Positions 1 through 5,136 of a DNA stretch of 5,136 nt are shown one piece after another. The stretch is from positions 1 to 5,136 of the forward strand of contig CAMPGR010000191.1 of assembly GCA_946885605.1 (NCBI GenBank), read 5' to 3'. The position numbers and the translations under genes were made by a program. The notes beneath the pieces were generated by a model, which was given only the letters and a program-made list of their open reading frames with translations, was not told the DNA's origin and did no database searches. The DNA comes from an uncultured Pseudomonadota bacterium. GTDB lineage: Bacteria; Pseudomonadota; Gammaproteobacteria; Burkholderiales; SG8-41. Position 1 is the first letter of the stretch, and every line of letters begins with the position of its first letter.

Positions 1-372
1 TTGGAACGCTTGGAACAATTTCTCGTTTCGGTATCCGGCAAAGCGCTCCCAGGCATCGACGCCCTGCGCGAGGAGCTCGACCGGGCGAATGTGGTCGAGC
101 CGGCTGAGGTTCCACCGCATGTGGTGACCATGAATTCCACGGTCCGCTTCGTGGACGACACCAGTGGCGCGACGTTGGAACTGACACTCGTTTATCCCGA
201 GGCCGCCGGTTCGTCGGGGAACGTTTCGATTCTGGCCCCGGTAGGCAGCGCATTACTGGGGCTCTCGGTCGGTCAGTCGATTTCATGGCAGGTTCCCGGC
301 GGGCGCAAACTCGAGTTGCGGATTCTCGAAGTCGTTTCCCAGCCGGAGGCGCAGAGCCGGTTGCCGGAGTAA
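1..372 (+). CDS. rnk: Rnk-type nucleoside diphosphate kinase regulator / GreA-GreB C-terminal domain protein (probably 5'-partial)
   Basis: This frame is open from base 1 and ends at TAA 370-372. Rnk proteins bind RNA polymerase through a GreA/GreB-like C-terminal FKBP-fold domain but have a short N-terminal helical part; in E. coli Rnk was named as a regulator of nucleoside diphosphate kinase. Visible here are a short helical N-terminus with EELDRAN (residues 24-30), then VVTMNSTVRF (41-50), LTLVYPEAA (61-69), the hallmark APVGSALLGL (79-88), and GQSISWQVPGG (91-101). These match, in order, the Rnk family core as I recall it. The family is usually about 130-140 residues, and roughly 10-15 N-terminal residues seem to be missing. 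The TTG at base 1 is therefore more likely an internal leucine codon than the start, with the true start outside the window. It converges on the minus-strand protoporphyrinogen oxidase gene, and nothing suggests a link to heme metabolism. The family call is firm; the exact role in this organism is not. Confidence 0.88.
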   Translation: MERLEQFLVSVSGKALPGIDALREELDRANVVEPAEVPPHVVTMNSTVRFVDDTSGATLELTLVYPEAAGSSGNVSILAPVGSALLGLSVGQSISWQVPGGRKLELRILEVVSQPEAQSRLPE

Positions 373-379
373 TACCGGA

Positions 380-518
380 TGCCGTTAGCATTGTGCCGTA
401 CGTAATCTCGCTGCGAGCAGAAGGCATGGTCGGGCCCGGTGCGCGAGACCGCGATGAAAGAGGGGTAGACTGCATCGACTGCCACAAGGGCATTGCCCAT
501 AAGCTGCCCGAGGGCTAA
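380..518 (+). pseudogene. Decayed C-terminal remnant of a NapC/NirT-family multiheme cytochrome c
   Basis: Bases 471-515 encode CIDCHKGIAHKLPEG followed by TAA at 516-518. This is the last heme-binding site and tail typical of NapC/NirT membrane-anchored tetraheme quinol dehydrogenases. One frame over, 415-465 reads EQK, six residues, then RETAMKEG. E. coli NapC, as I recall it, has a QK, spacer, HDQAVKDG stretch at the same distance before its CIDCH. The two blocks are separated by TAG at 466-468 (possibly from a CAG glutamine codon) and a one-base loss at 468-470. Further upstream TGCCGT at 380-385 lies about where the preceding CRNCH heme site should be, but it is degraded and uncertain. 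The rest of the gene is absent: rnk ends at 372. The remnant's TAA overlaps the TAG of the convergent oxidase gene on the other strand. It cannot make a functional cytochrome. An alternative is that the 471-515 match is fortuitous, which I think unlikely given its length. Confidence 0.7.
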
Positions 519-1903
519 CGGGCATAGTCAACACGCTGCGCTATGGATTGGGCCGTCCTGCAAGCTGAAGCGATGCAGTCGCCCACGGCAACGCCATTGC
601 GATAGGAGGCGCAGAGAAACAGGCCCGGCAGCGCGCTTTCCGCTTCCGTTGCCGCCCGGATGCGCTCCAGGTGCCCGATCGTGTACTGCGGGATTGCGCG
701 CGGCCAGCGGCTCACGGCGCATGACCGCGGCGGCGAGGATGCACCGAGGAGGGCGGCGAGTTCCGCGTTCACGATGCTCGTAAGCTCCGTATCCGGCAGG
801 TTCGGCAAAGTCGGCTCGCGCCGCCCGCCCAGGAAGGTCGTGAGCAGCACCTCGCCTTGCCGCGCGCGCCCACCAAACATAGTGGACGAGAACAAGGTAC
901 CCAATATGCGGCGCTGCTCCACGCGCGGCGCAAGAAACCCAAAGCCGTCGAGCGCATGTGCAATATCCGCCCGCCGGTACACGCTCGCGACCGAGGCAAC
1001 CGGCGCATAGGGTATCGCCTCGAGCGCCGTCGCCGCGGCGGGGGCGAAGTCGCTCACCAGGCTGGCCGCTTCCCAGGCGGGCACGGCGAGCACAACGACG
1101 CGCGCCTGCAGTTCACCGCAGGCGCCATCGCGATTCACGGTAACGGTAATGCCTTCCTTGCCGGGGCGCAGCTTCGCCGCTCGCGTATTGAAGTGCACGC
1201 GCCCGATGCGGGACGCCAACGCGTCGGTGAGCGTCTGCAACCCGCTCGCGAACGAGAAGCTCCTCGCCCTGTTCTTCGCCTTTTCCTGCTGCTTCGCGCG
1301 CTCGCGCGCGCCGCGTATCTGGCCGACGATGAGGCTGCCGTAGCGCTGCTCGAGCGCGTGTAGCCGCGGAAATGCGGCGGGGAGCGAAAGCTCGGCGGGA
1401 TCGCCGGCATAGATCCCCGCAACGAACGGCTCGACGGCGTAATCGAGGAATTCGCGCCCGAGCCGGCGCAGGACAAACTCGGCAACCGTTTCCTCCGTTT
1501 CGTTTGCAGCGCGTCTTGCGAAAGGCTCGCGCAGCAGACGAAGCTTCGCCTGCGGTGAAAAGAGCGGCGTGCGCAACAATGCGGGGGGCGAGGCGGGCAG
1601 CGCAACGAGCTTTCCGCCGTGGACGACGTATCGCTTTGCCGCCTGGAGAGGCGTGTCGATACGCTCGCCTTGGATGCCGAGCTGATCGAGCATTGCGGAG
1701 ATATGCGGGCCCGTATCGAGTAGGCTGTTCGGGCCGCGTTCGATGAGGATACCATCGCGGCTCACGCTCTCGATCACGCCGCCGGCGCGCGCGGCCGCTT
1801 CGATCACCTCGACATGGATGCCGCGCACGGCAAGACGAAACGCGCACGCGAGTCCCGAGATGCCGGCGCCGATAACGAGTGTTCTGCAGTCAGCCGTCGC
1901 CAT
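515..1903 (-). CDS. hemY: Protoporphyrinogen oxidase, oxygen-dependent FAD type (HemY/HemG)
   Basis: This 462-residue flavoprotein oxidises protoporphyrinogen IX to protoporphyrin IX, the penultimate step of heme synthesis, using FAD. The start ATG (CAT at 1901-1903) is followed directly by the Rossmann FAD-binding segment. That segment has GAGISG at residues 12-17, the ribose-binding acidic residue E35, and R39 with G41-G42. Next come ERGPNSLLD (55-63), the substrate-domain stretch EPFVAGIYAGDPAELSLPA (158-176), LGTLFSSTMFGGRA (334-347) with LLTTFLGG (353-360), and the C-terminal FAD-contacting YRNGVAVGDCI (434-444). All are in the order expected for protoporphyrinogen oxidase, and the length is normal for the family (about 450-480). 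No frameshift is visible. It is divergent to ccmA (103 bp apart), placing precursor synthesis beside cytochrome c heme handling. Naming varies: this type is called hemY or hemG, and it is unrelated to E. coli HemG (flavodoxin-like) and E. coli HemY. No clear ribosome binding site precedes the start. Confidence 0.95.
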   Translation of the reverse strand: MATADCRTLVIGAGISGLACAFRLAVRGIHVEVIEAAARAGGVIESVSRDGILIERGPNSLLDTGPHISAMLDQLGIQGERIDTPLQAAKRYVVHGGKLVALPASPPALLRTPLFSPQAKLRLLREPFARRAANETEETVAEFVLRRLGREFLDYAVEPFVAGIYAGDPAELSLPAAFPRLHALEQRYGSLIVGQIRGARERAKQQEKAKNRARSFSFASGLQTLTDALASRIGRVHFNTRAAKLRPGKEGITVTVNRDGACGELQARVVVLAVPAWEAASLVSDFAPAAATALEAIPYAPVASVASVYRRADIAHALDGFGFLAPRVEQRRILGTLFSSTMFGGRARQGEVLLTTFLGGRREPTLPNLPDTELTSIVNAELAALLGASSPPRSCAVSRWPRAIPQYTIGHLERIRAATEAESALPGLFLCASYRNGVAVGDCIASACRTAQSIAQRVDYAR

Positions 1904-1943
1904 GCGCCGATTCTTGCATTGAGCCGCTCACACGAGCAAGCGC

Positions 1944-1972
1944 ATGTCCGGTTTGCCGCGATAAGGCATAAT
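1944..1972 (+). promoter_or_regulatory. Possible promoter for the ccm operon
   Basis: CATAAT at 1967-1972 matches the sigma-70 -10 consensus at five of six positions. A weak -35 candidate, ATGTCC at 1944-1949, sits 17 bp upstream and matches TTGACA at only three positions. Transcription would start near 1979, leaving a leader of about 28 nt before ccmA. The only better -35-like hexamer, TTGCCG at 1953-1958, is too close to the -10. The call rests mainly on the -10 box and on position in the divergent gap. Confidence 0.35.
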
Positions 1973-1976
1973 CGCG
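1957..1976. repeat. Inverted repeat around the putative ccm -10 box
   Basis: CGCGAT at 1957-1962 and ATCGCG at 1971-1976 form perfect 6-bp arms around an 8-base centre, which includes most of the candidate -10 element. It lies in the divergent hemY-ccmA gap and could be an operator for a dimeric regulator of either gene. In GC-rich DNA a short repeat like this can also arise by chance. No known binding-site consensus is recognised. Confidence 0.3.
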
Positions 1977-2006
1977 CATCACCACTCATCATCGACTGAC
2001 GCGCGT

Positions 2007-2627
2007 ATGCTGCAAGCATCGAACGTCGCATGCGTACGAGGCGATCGCCTGCTTTTCAAGGACGTGAACTTCGCGCTCGACAGCGGGACGCTGTTGCGCA
2101 TCGCGGGAGCCAATGGGAGCGGCAAGACGAGCCTGTTGCGGATTCTCTGCGGCCTCGCGCTCCCCGTGACCGGCGAAGTGCGCTGGCGCGGCGAGCCGAT
2201 ACGCCGCGCGCGCGAAGACTATCACCGCGAGCTCGTATACGTCGGTCATGCGCCGGCCGTGAAGGACGATCTCACGGCGCGCGAGAACGTCACGGTGTCG
2301 TGTGCGCTGGGCGGGGCGCGAGTCGACGAGACGTCCGCCGACGTGGCGCTGGAGCGCGCCGGGCTACTTCGCTACGCCGACCTCCCATCGCGGCATCTTT
2401 CCCAGGGGCAGCGCCGGCGCGTCGCAATCGCCCGCCTTGCCGCCGGCACGGCCGCGAAGCTGTGGGTGCTCGATGAGCCCTTCACCGCGCTCGACACCGT
2501 GGCGGTGGCGCTGGTGATAGAAATGATCGCGGGCCATCTCGCGAACGGGGGCATCGCCGTAGTTACGAGTCACCAGGAAGCGGTGCTCGCGAACGTCACG
2601 ACCTTCACCCTTCATCTCGGCGGATAA
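2007..2627 (+). CDS. ccmA: CcmA, ATP-binding subunit of the cytochrome c biogenesis heme ABC transporter
   Basis: This 206-residue ATPase energises the CcmAB complex, which with CcmC and CcmD drives release of heme-loaded holo-CcmE in System I cytochrome c maturation. It is cytoplasmic and bound to CcmB. Visible are Walker A GANGSGKTS (34-42), YVGHAP (78-83) in the Q-loop region with His where most ABC proteins have Gln (as is usual in CcmA), signature LSQGQ (131-135) followed by RRRVAIARL, Walker B LWVLDEPFTALD (152-163) with catalytic E157, and the switch histidine H189 in VVTSHQ. The length is normal (about 200-210). The ATG at 2007 is the only reasonable start, since no in-frame start lies just upstream, but no Shine-Dalgarno sequence is evident. 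It is the first gene of the operon, diverging from the protoporphyrinogen oxidase gene. Its stop codon is part of the AAGGA that precedes ccmB. Confidence 0.96.
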   Translation: MLQASNVACVRGDRLLFKDVNFALDSGTLLRIAGANGSGKTSLLRILCGLALPVTGEVRWRGEPIRRAREDYHRELVYVGHAPAVKDDLTARENVTVSCALGGARVDETSADVALERAGLLRYADLPSRHLSQGQRRRVAIARLAAGTAAKLWVLDEPFTALDTVAVALVIEMIAGHLANGGIAVVTSHQEAVLANVTTFTLHLGG

Positions 2628-2630
2628 GGA
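2626..2630 (+). promoter_or_regulatory. Ribosome binding site of ccmB, overlapping the ccmA stop
   Basis: AAGGA at 2626-2630 lies six bases before the TTG at 2637 and shares its first two bases with the ccmA TAA (2625-2627). Its spacing favours the TTG start of ccmB over the in-frame ATG at 2649, which would be 18 bases away. Confidence 0.65.
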
Positions 2631-2636
2631 CAACGA

Positions 2637-3305
2637 TTGTTTTCGGTCATGCGCGTAGTGATTGGCCGCGACCTCCTGCTCGCGATGCGGCGCCGCGCCG
2701 ACGTCGCGAACGCGCTCCTCTTCTTCGTCATCGTCGCGAGCCTGTTTCCGCTCGGCGTGGGGCCCGAGCCCGATCTGCTGCGCACCATCGCGCCGGGCGT
2801 CATCTGGGTCGCCGCGCTGCTCGCTTCGATGCTGGCGCTCGGGCGCATGTTCGCCGCGGATTACGCGGACGGGGCACTCGAACAGATGCTCTTGAGCGCC
2901 GCGCCGCTCAGTGTGATCGTGGCCGGCAAGGCGGTGGCGCACTGGCTCGTTTCCGGGCTCCCGCTCATGGTGCTGGCCCCGCTACTTGCGATACAATTCG
3001 ACTTGCCCGCCGCGGCGCTGCTCGTGCTCATGGCGTCACTTGCTCTCGGCACCCCCGCGCTCACGCTGATCGGCGCAATCGGGGCGGCGCTCACCATCGG
3101 GGTGCGCGGTTCCGGTGTGTTGACCTCGCTGCTGGTCCTTCCACTTTATGTGCCGGTCCTCATACTCGGGACGAGCGCAGTCGATGCCGCGGCCGGGGGC
3201 GTTACGGTGCAGGCGCACCTGCTGCTGCTGGCCGCGTTCCTGGTTTTCGCCGCCGCATTTGCGCCGTGGGCGACGGCCGCGGCGCTGCGCATATCGCTCG
3301 ATTGA
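2637..3305 (+). CDS. ccmB: CcmB, membrane permease subunit of the CcmAB heme ABC transporter
   Basis: This 222-residue integral membrane partner of CcmA works in the inner membrane to release holo-CcmE from CcmC. The family signature is present: an N-terminal positively charged stretch with R11, R18-R20, then VANALLFFVIVASLFPLGVGPEP-type sequence (residues 23-45), IAPGVIWVAALLASMLALGR (51-70) and DGALEQMLLS (78-87). About six hydrophobic segments can be drawn: roughly 23-40, 52-70, 100-119, 124-154, 160-178 and 193-216. The length is typical (about 220). The start is TTG at 2637, supported by AAGGA six bases upstream; ATG at 2649 would remove only four residues. It ends with TGA 3303-3305. 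Unlike the other junctions of this operon, 187 bp separate it from the next gene. No truncation is seen, and I am confident of the family. Confidence 0.95.
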   Translation: MFSVMRVVIGRDLLLAMRRRADVANALLFFVIVASLFPLGVGPEPDLLRTIAPGVIWVAALLASMLALGRMFAADYADGALEQMLLSAAPLSVIVAGKAVAHWLVSGLPLMVLAPLLAIQFDLPAAALLVLMASLALGTPALTLIGAIGAALTIGVRGSGVLTSLLVLPLYVPVLILGTSAVDAAAGGVTVQAHLLLLAAFLVFAAAFAPWATAAALRISLD

Positions 3306-3336
3306 CGAGCGTCGCAGAATGATTGACGACGCTCTG

Positions 3337-3382
3337 CCCTCACCCCCGCCCCTCTCCCACGGAGCGGGAGAGGGGAGTGGCG
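3337..3382. repeat. REP-like palindromic element
   Basis: CCCCTCTCCC at 3349-3358 and GGGAGAGGGG at 3366-3375 are perfect 10-bp inverted arms with a 7-base loop. They are flanked by CCCTCACCCCC on the left and AGTGGCG on the right, which extend the pairing imperfectly. The layout, CCCTCACCCCC followed by a CCCCTCTCCC stem, resembles short interspersed palindromes I recall from many proteobacterial intergenic regions. If so, it is a multicopy element inserted here. RNA with this stem could cause partial transcription pausing or protect the upstream ccmAB message, but no U-tract follows. Copy number in this genome cannot be judged from the window. Confidence 0.6.
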
Positions 3383-3469
3383 TGGTGCACATCGTGTTCG
3401 ACAGTGTGCACGAGGATAGGATGTATGCAAATCAAGCAACTGCAAGGAATTTCCTCTAACATTCGTTCC

Positions 3470-3482
3470 CGGGAGAGTCCCG
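3470..3482 (+). promoter_or_regulatory. Small hairpin just upstream of ccmC covering its purine-rich tract
   Basis: CGGGA (3470-3474) and TCCCG (3478-3482) pair around a GAG loop, ending ten bases before the ccmC ATG at 3493. The only Shine-Dalgarno-like tract near that ATG, GGGAGAG at 3471-3477, lies inside this stem-loop and is also rather far from the start (15 bases). It may lower ccmC initiation unless ribosomes arrive from an upstream frame. The stem is short and could be incidental. Confidence 0.3.
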
Positions 3483-3492
3483 ACTGCCGCTG

Positions 3493-4278
3493 ATGGTCCA
3501 GCCCGGTGAAGCCGCGCAGAATCCACGCTCCGCATGGGGCCGGATAAACTGGTTCAAGTATTCTTCGCCCCAGACGTTTTTTCCGCTGGCGGGCGACGCG
3601 GCCCCATGGTTCGCCGTCGCGGCGGCGCTCTTCTGCGCCGTGGGACTCTACGTGGGGTTCTTCGTCGCGCCGACCGATCAGCAGCAGGGTGAAGCGTACC
3701 GCATCATATTCATTCACGTCCCCGCCGCATGGATGTCGATGTTCATCTATCTCGTAATGGCGTTCTGGGCGGGCATGGGCCTTGTGCTCAACACGCGGCT
3801 CTCCGGCATGATGGCGAACGCGCTTGCGCCGACGGGCGCGCTTTTCACGTTCGTGGCGCTGTGGACCGGCGCGCTTTGGGGCAAGCCGACGTGGGGCACG
3901 TGGTGGGTATGGGATGCGCGGCTCACTTCGGAACTGATCCTCCTCTTTCTCTATTTCGGCTACATGGCGCTCGCTGCCGCGATCGAGGACCCGCGCCGCG
4001 CCGACCGGGCCGCGGCGCTGTTCGCGCTCGTCGGCGTTGTCAATATCCCGATCATCTACTTCTCGGTCCAGTGGTGGAATACGCTGCACCAGGGCGCATC
4101 GGTGAGCCTGACCCGCGCACCCACCATGGCAGCCACGATGTTTCTGGGCATGATACTGGTCGCGCTCGGTTTCTGGATGTACAGCATTGCCGCGTCGCTC
4201 TTGCGCGTGCGCAGCATCATCCTGGAGCGCGAGCGCAATACGGAGTGGGTCGCGGAGTACATGAGGCAGCGGGCATGA
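3493..4278 (+). CDS. ccmC: CcmC, heme-handling membrane protein that loads heme onto CcmE
   Basis: CcmC is an inner-membrane protein of the heme-handling family. It presents heme to CcmE and forms the covalent heme-CcmE adduct with CcmD's help. This 261-residue protein shows [16 protein letters not shown] (19-34), the typical CcmC opening, and [25 protein letters not shown] (59-83) with the first axial-ligand histidine H75. It also carries the tryptophan-rich WWD heme motif [12 protein letters not shown] (134-145) and the second conserved histidine H199 in WWNTLHQG (194-201). Six membrane spans are plausible, near 36-58, 75-99, 108-130, 147-164, 173-191 and 212-234. The ATG at 3493 is the only usable start: an in-frame TAA lies at 3457-3459 with no ATG, GTG or TTG between. 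The upstream ribosome site is poor. The stop overlaps the ccmD start as ATGA (4275-4278). Length and motifs are normal. Confidence 0.97.
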   Translation: MVQPGEAAQNPRSAWGRINWFKYSSPQTFFPLAGDAAPWFAVAAALFCAVGLYVGFFVAPTDQQQGEAYRIIFIHVPAAWMSMFIYLVMAFWAGMGLVLNTRLSGMMANALAPTGALFTFVALWTGALWGKPTWGTWWVWDARLTSELILLFLYFGYMALAAAIEDPRRADRAAALFALVGVVNIPIIYFSVQWWNTLHQGASVSLTRAPTMAATMFLGMILVALGFWMYSIAASLLRVRSIILERERNTEWVAEYMRQRA

Positions 4279-4451
4279 GCTGGGGAAGCGTCGACGCATT
4301 TCTTGCGATGGGCGGTCATGGGCTCTATGTATGGGGCGCCTACGCGGTGACTTTCGCGCTGCTCGCGGTCGAGATCGTGATGCTGAGGATGAGACGACGC
4401 GCGATTCTCAAGCAACTGAAGCGGGCCGTCCTGCGCCGGAGCGCGCCATGA
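4275..4451 (+). CDS. ccmD: CcmD, small membrane protein assisting holo-CcmE release
   Basis: This 58-residue protein is a small single-pass membrane subunit. In System I it binds CcmC-heme-CcmE and is needed for release of holo-CcmE by CcmAB. The N-terminal [20 protein letters not shown] (residues 1-20) is the usual CcmD pattern of small and aromatic residues before the membrane segment. One hydrophobic span follows at about 17-37, then a strongly basic cytoplasmic tail ([18 protein letters not shown], 38-55), which agrees with the family's topology. TGAGG at 4262-4266 precedes the ATG at a suitable distance. It overlaps ccmC by ATGA at its start and ccmE by ATGA at its end, so translation is probably coupled. 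CcmD is poorly conserved, and part of the assignment rests on position between ccmC and ccmE. Confidence 0.93.
   Translation: MSWGSVDAFLAMGGHGLYVWGAYAVTFALLAVEIVMLRMRRRAILKQLKRAVLRRSAP
4438..4441 (+). promoter_or_regulatory. Ribosome binding site of ccmE inside ccmD
   Basis: GGAG at 4438-4441 ends six bases before the ATG at 4448. It supports that start over the longer in-frame extension, which opens much earlier within ccmD and lacks CcmE similarity. Confidence 0.55.
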
Positions 4452-4912
4452 AGCCGCGCCAGCGCCGGCTTGCATTCGTCGCGGGCGGTATCGCTGCGCT
4501 AGGCATCGCCGCGGCGCTGGTGTTCAGCGCGCTCGAAAGCAACCTCGTTTTTTTCTTTACTCCGACGCAAGTGGCGGCGAAGGAAGCGCCGGTCGATCGC
4601 GCCTTCCGCGTCGGCGGGCTCGTGGAAGCCGGCAGCGTCAAGCGCCAGCCCGATGGCCGTACGGTTTACTTTGTCGTGACCGACACCGCGCAGCGCATTC
4701 CGGTCGTCTACCAGGGGCTGCTGCCGGATCTTTTCCGCGAAGGGAAGGGCGTCGTAACGCAGGGCAGGCTCGACGCATCGGGTGTGTTCCACGCGAGCGA
4801 AGTGCTCGCGAAGCACGACGAGAATTACATGCCGGTCGAAGCGGATCACGCGGTGAAGAACGCCCAGGCCGCGGCCCAGAAGGCGGCGGCCAGCGTCGTC
4901 ATGCCGCGTTAG
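4448..4912 (+). CDS. ccmE: CcmE, periplasmic heme chaperone
   Basis: CcmE binds heme covalently in the periplasm and passes it to the CcmF-containing ligation complex. The 154-residue protein begins with a basic stretch MKPRQRR and an uncleaved membrane anchor (about 8-29). A beta-barrel (OB-fold) domain follows, with [10 protein letters not shown] (31-40), [12 protein letters not shown] (53-64), YFVVTD (74-79), [18 protein letters not shown] (86-103) and [24 protein letters not shown] (106-129). The heme-attaching histidine is H123, with the accompanying tyrosine Y127, corresponding to H130 and Y134 of E. coli CcmE. The tail is alanine- and lysine-rich and probably disordered. The start at 4448 is set by GGAG six bases upstream and by the ATGA overlap with ccmD. 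Length is typical (about 150-160). ccmF follows after 13 bases. Confidence 0.97.
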   Translation: MKPRQRRLAFVAGGIAALGIAAALVFSALESNLVFFFTPTQVAAKEAPVDRAFRVGGLVEAGSVKRQPDGRTVYFVVTDTAQRIPVVYQGLLPDLFREGKGVVTQGRLDASGVFHASEVLAKHDENYMPVEADHAVKNAQAAAQKAAASVVMPR

Positions 4913-4925
4913 AGCGGATGCATCG

Positions 4926-5136
4926 ATGATCCCGGAACTCGGCCAGTTCGCGCTCGTCCTCGCGCTCTGTGTGGCAACAGCACAGGCGGCCCTGCCGCTC
5001 GCGGGCGCGGCGCGCGCCAACGCGGAATGGATGGCGCTCGCGCGTCCGGCGGCGCTCGCACAGTTAGGGCTGGTCGCCCACGCCTTCGGCTGCCTCACCT
5101 AATCCTTCATCGTGAACGATTTGTGGGTGCTTTACG
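4926..5136 (+). pseudogene. ccmF: ccmF 5' end (partial), interrupted by an in-frame TAA at codon 59
   Basis: CcmF is the large multi-pass membrane protein that attaches heme to apocytochromes c together with CcmH and, in many bacteria, CcmI. The frame starts at ATG 4926 with MIPELGQFALVLALCVATAQ and continues LPLAGAARANAEWMALARPAAL, matching the CcmF N-terminus in order, with a first membrane span at about 5-24 and a second at about 42-58. A weak GAGCGG (4912-4917) precedes it. After FGCLT (54-58), codon 59 is TAA (5100-5102) where the family normally has a tyrosine or another non-stop residue. The same frame then continues SFIVNDLWVLY to the window edge, again matching the CcmF pattern (VND, then a conserved Y). 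The break is therefore a point nonsense change, not a frameshift. It could be a sequencing error, a recent mutation, or true decay. The gene continues beyond the window. Confidence 0.8.

Larger units (their letters stand above)
3306..3492. other. Unusual intergenic gap between ccmB and ccmC
   Basis: This 187-bp stretch breaks an otherwise tight operon. It contains a strong GC-rich palindrome (3349-3375), two copies of GTGCAC (3385-3390 and 3406-3411), an AGGAATTTCCT palindrome (3445-3455), and a small hairpin just before ccmC. A 22-codon open frame, starting ATGCAA at 3425 and ending TGA 3491-3493, overlaps the ccmC start. No conserved protein is recognisable. No T-run follows the palindrome, so it is not an obvious intrinsic terminator. 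Confidence 0.6.

Noticed and set aside
399..438. Short palindromes TACGTA (399-404), CTCG-CTG-CGAG (407-417) and CGGGCCCG (431-438) as an rnk terminator
   Set aside because: The stems are very short, with no T-tract, and they lie in the region explained by the cytochrome remnant.
1113..1847. Long alternative minus-strand frames inside the protoporphyrinogen oxidase gene (also 1135-1755)
   Set aside because: They are out-of-frame readings of hemY, with arginine/serine-rich composition and no family motifs.
1953..1972. TTGCCG (1953-1958) paired with CATAAT (1967-1972) as a promoter
   Set aside because: The spacer would be only 8 bp, far short of the 16-18 bp needed.
3349..3375. Palindrome as an intrinsic terminator after ccmB
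   Set aside because: No T-run follows either arm on either strand, and terminating here would cut off ccmC-F.
3340..4299. A 319-codon open frame on the minus strand opposite ccmC
   Set aside because: It is rich in Arg, His and Glu with no recognisable domain, as expected for the complement of a GC-rich membrane-protein gene. The plus-strand CcmC is unambiguous.
4918..4928. ATG at 4918 as the ccmF start
   Set aside because: It is in another frame and stops after three codons (ATG CAT CGA TGA). The ATG at 4926 gives the CcmF N-terminus.
5100..5102. Reading TAA as tyrosine through a variant genetic code
   Set aside because: TAA serves as the normal stop of rnk (370-372) and ccmA (2625-2627) in the same window, and no bacterial code reads TAA as Tyr. 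A mutation or base error is simpler.

Overview
The window is GC-rich bacterial DNA, with genes packed tightly and reading frames overlapping by ATGA. It reads as the start of a System I cytochrome c maturation (ccm) operon beside a heme biosynthesis gene. System I ccmABCDEF, an Rnk-type GreA/GreB-fold protein and an oxygen-dependent (HemY/HemG-type) protoporphyrinogen oxidase together point to a proteobacterium. The CcmC and CcmF sequences look most like betaproteobacterial (or related gammaproteobacterial) ones from memory, but I cannot fix the genus.

Layout. (1) 1-372, plus strand: most of an rnk-like gene whose N-terminus probably lies left of the window. (2) 373-514: a short convergent gap. 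It holds a decayed C-terminal remnant of a NapC/NirT-type multiheme cytochrome c, with an intact CIDCH heme site followed by IAHKLP, an upstream nonsense codon and a frameshift. (3) 515-1903, minus strand: intact protoporphyrinogen oxidase. (4) 1904-2006: a divergent intergenic region with a likely -10 element inside a small inverted repeat. (5) 2007-5136, plus strand: ccmA, ccmB, a 187-bp gap with a REP-like palindrome, ccmC, ccmD, ccmE, and the first 70 codons of ccmF. Codon 59 of ccmF is TAA, although the family similarity continues past it.

How the genes fit together. Protoporphyrinogen oxidase makes protoporphyrin IX, the immediate precursor of heme. CcmAB, CcmC and CcmD load heme onto the periplasmic chaperone CcmE and release it, and CcmF takes part in attaching it to CxxCH apocytochromes. 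The NapC-like remnant would once have been a substrate of this machinery. In E. coli napC sits directly upstream of ccmA, so the remnant may record an older nap-ccm arrangement (inference).

No new system is evident. The items most worth checking are the NapC-like remnant, the in-frame stop in ccmF, and the ccmB-ccmC gap with its palindrome and possible leader peptide.
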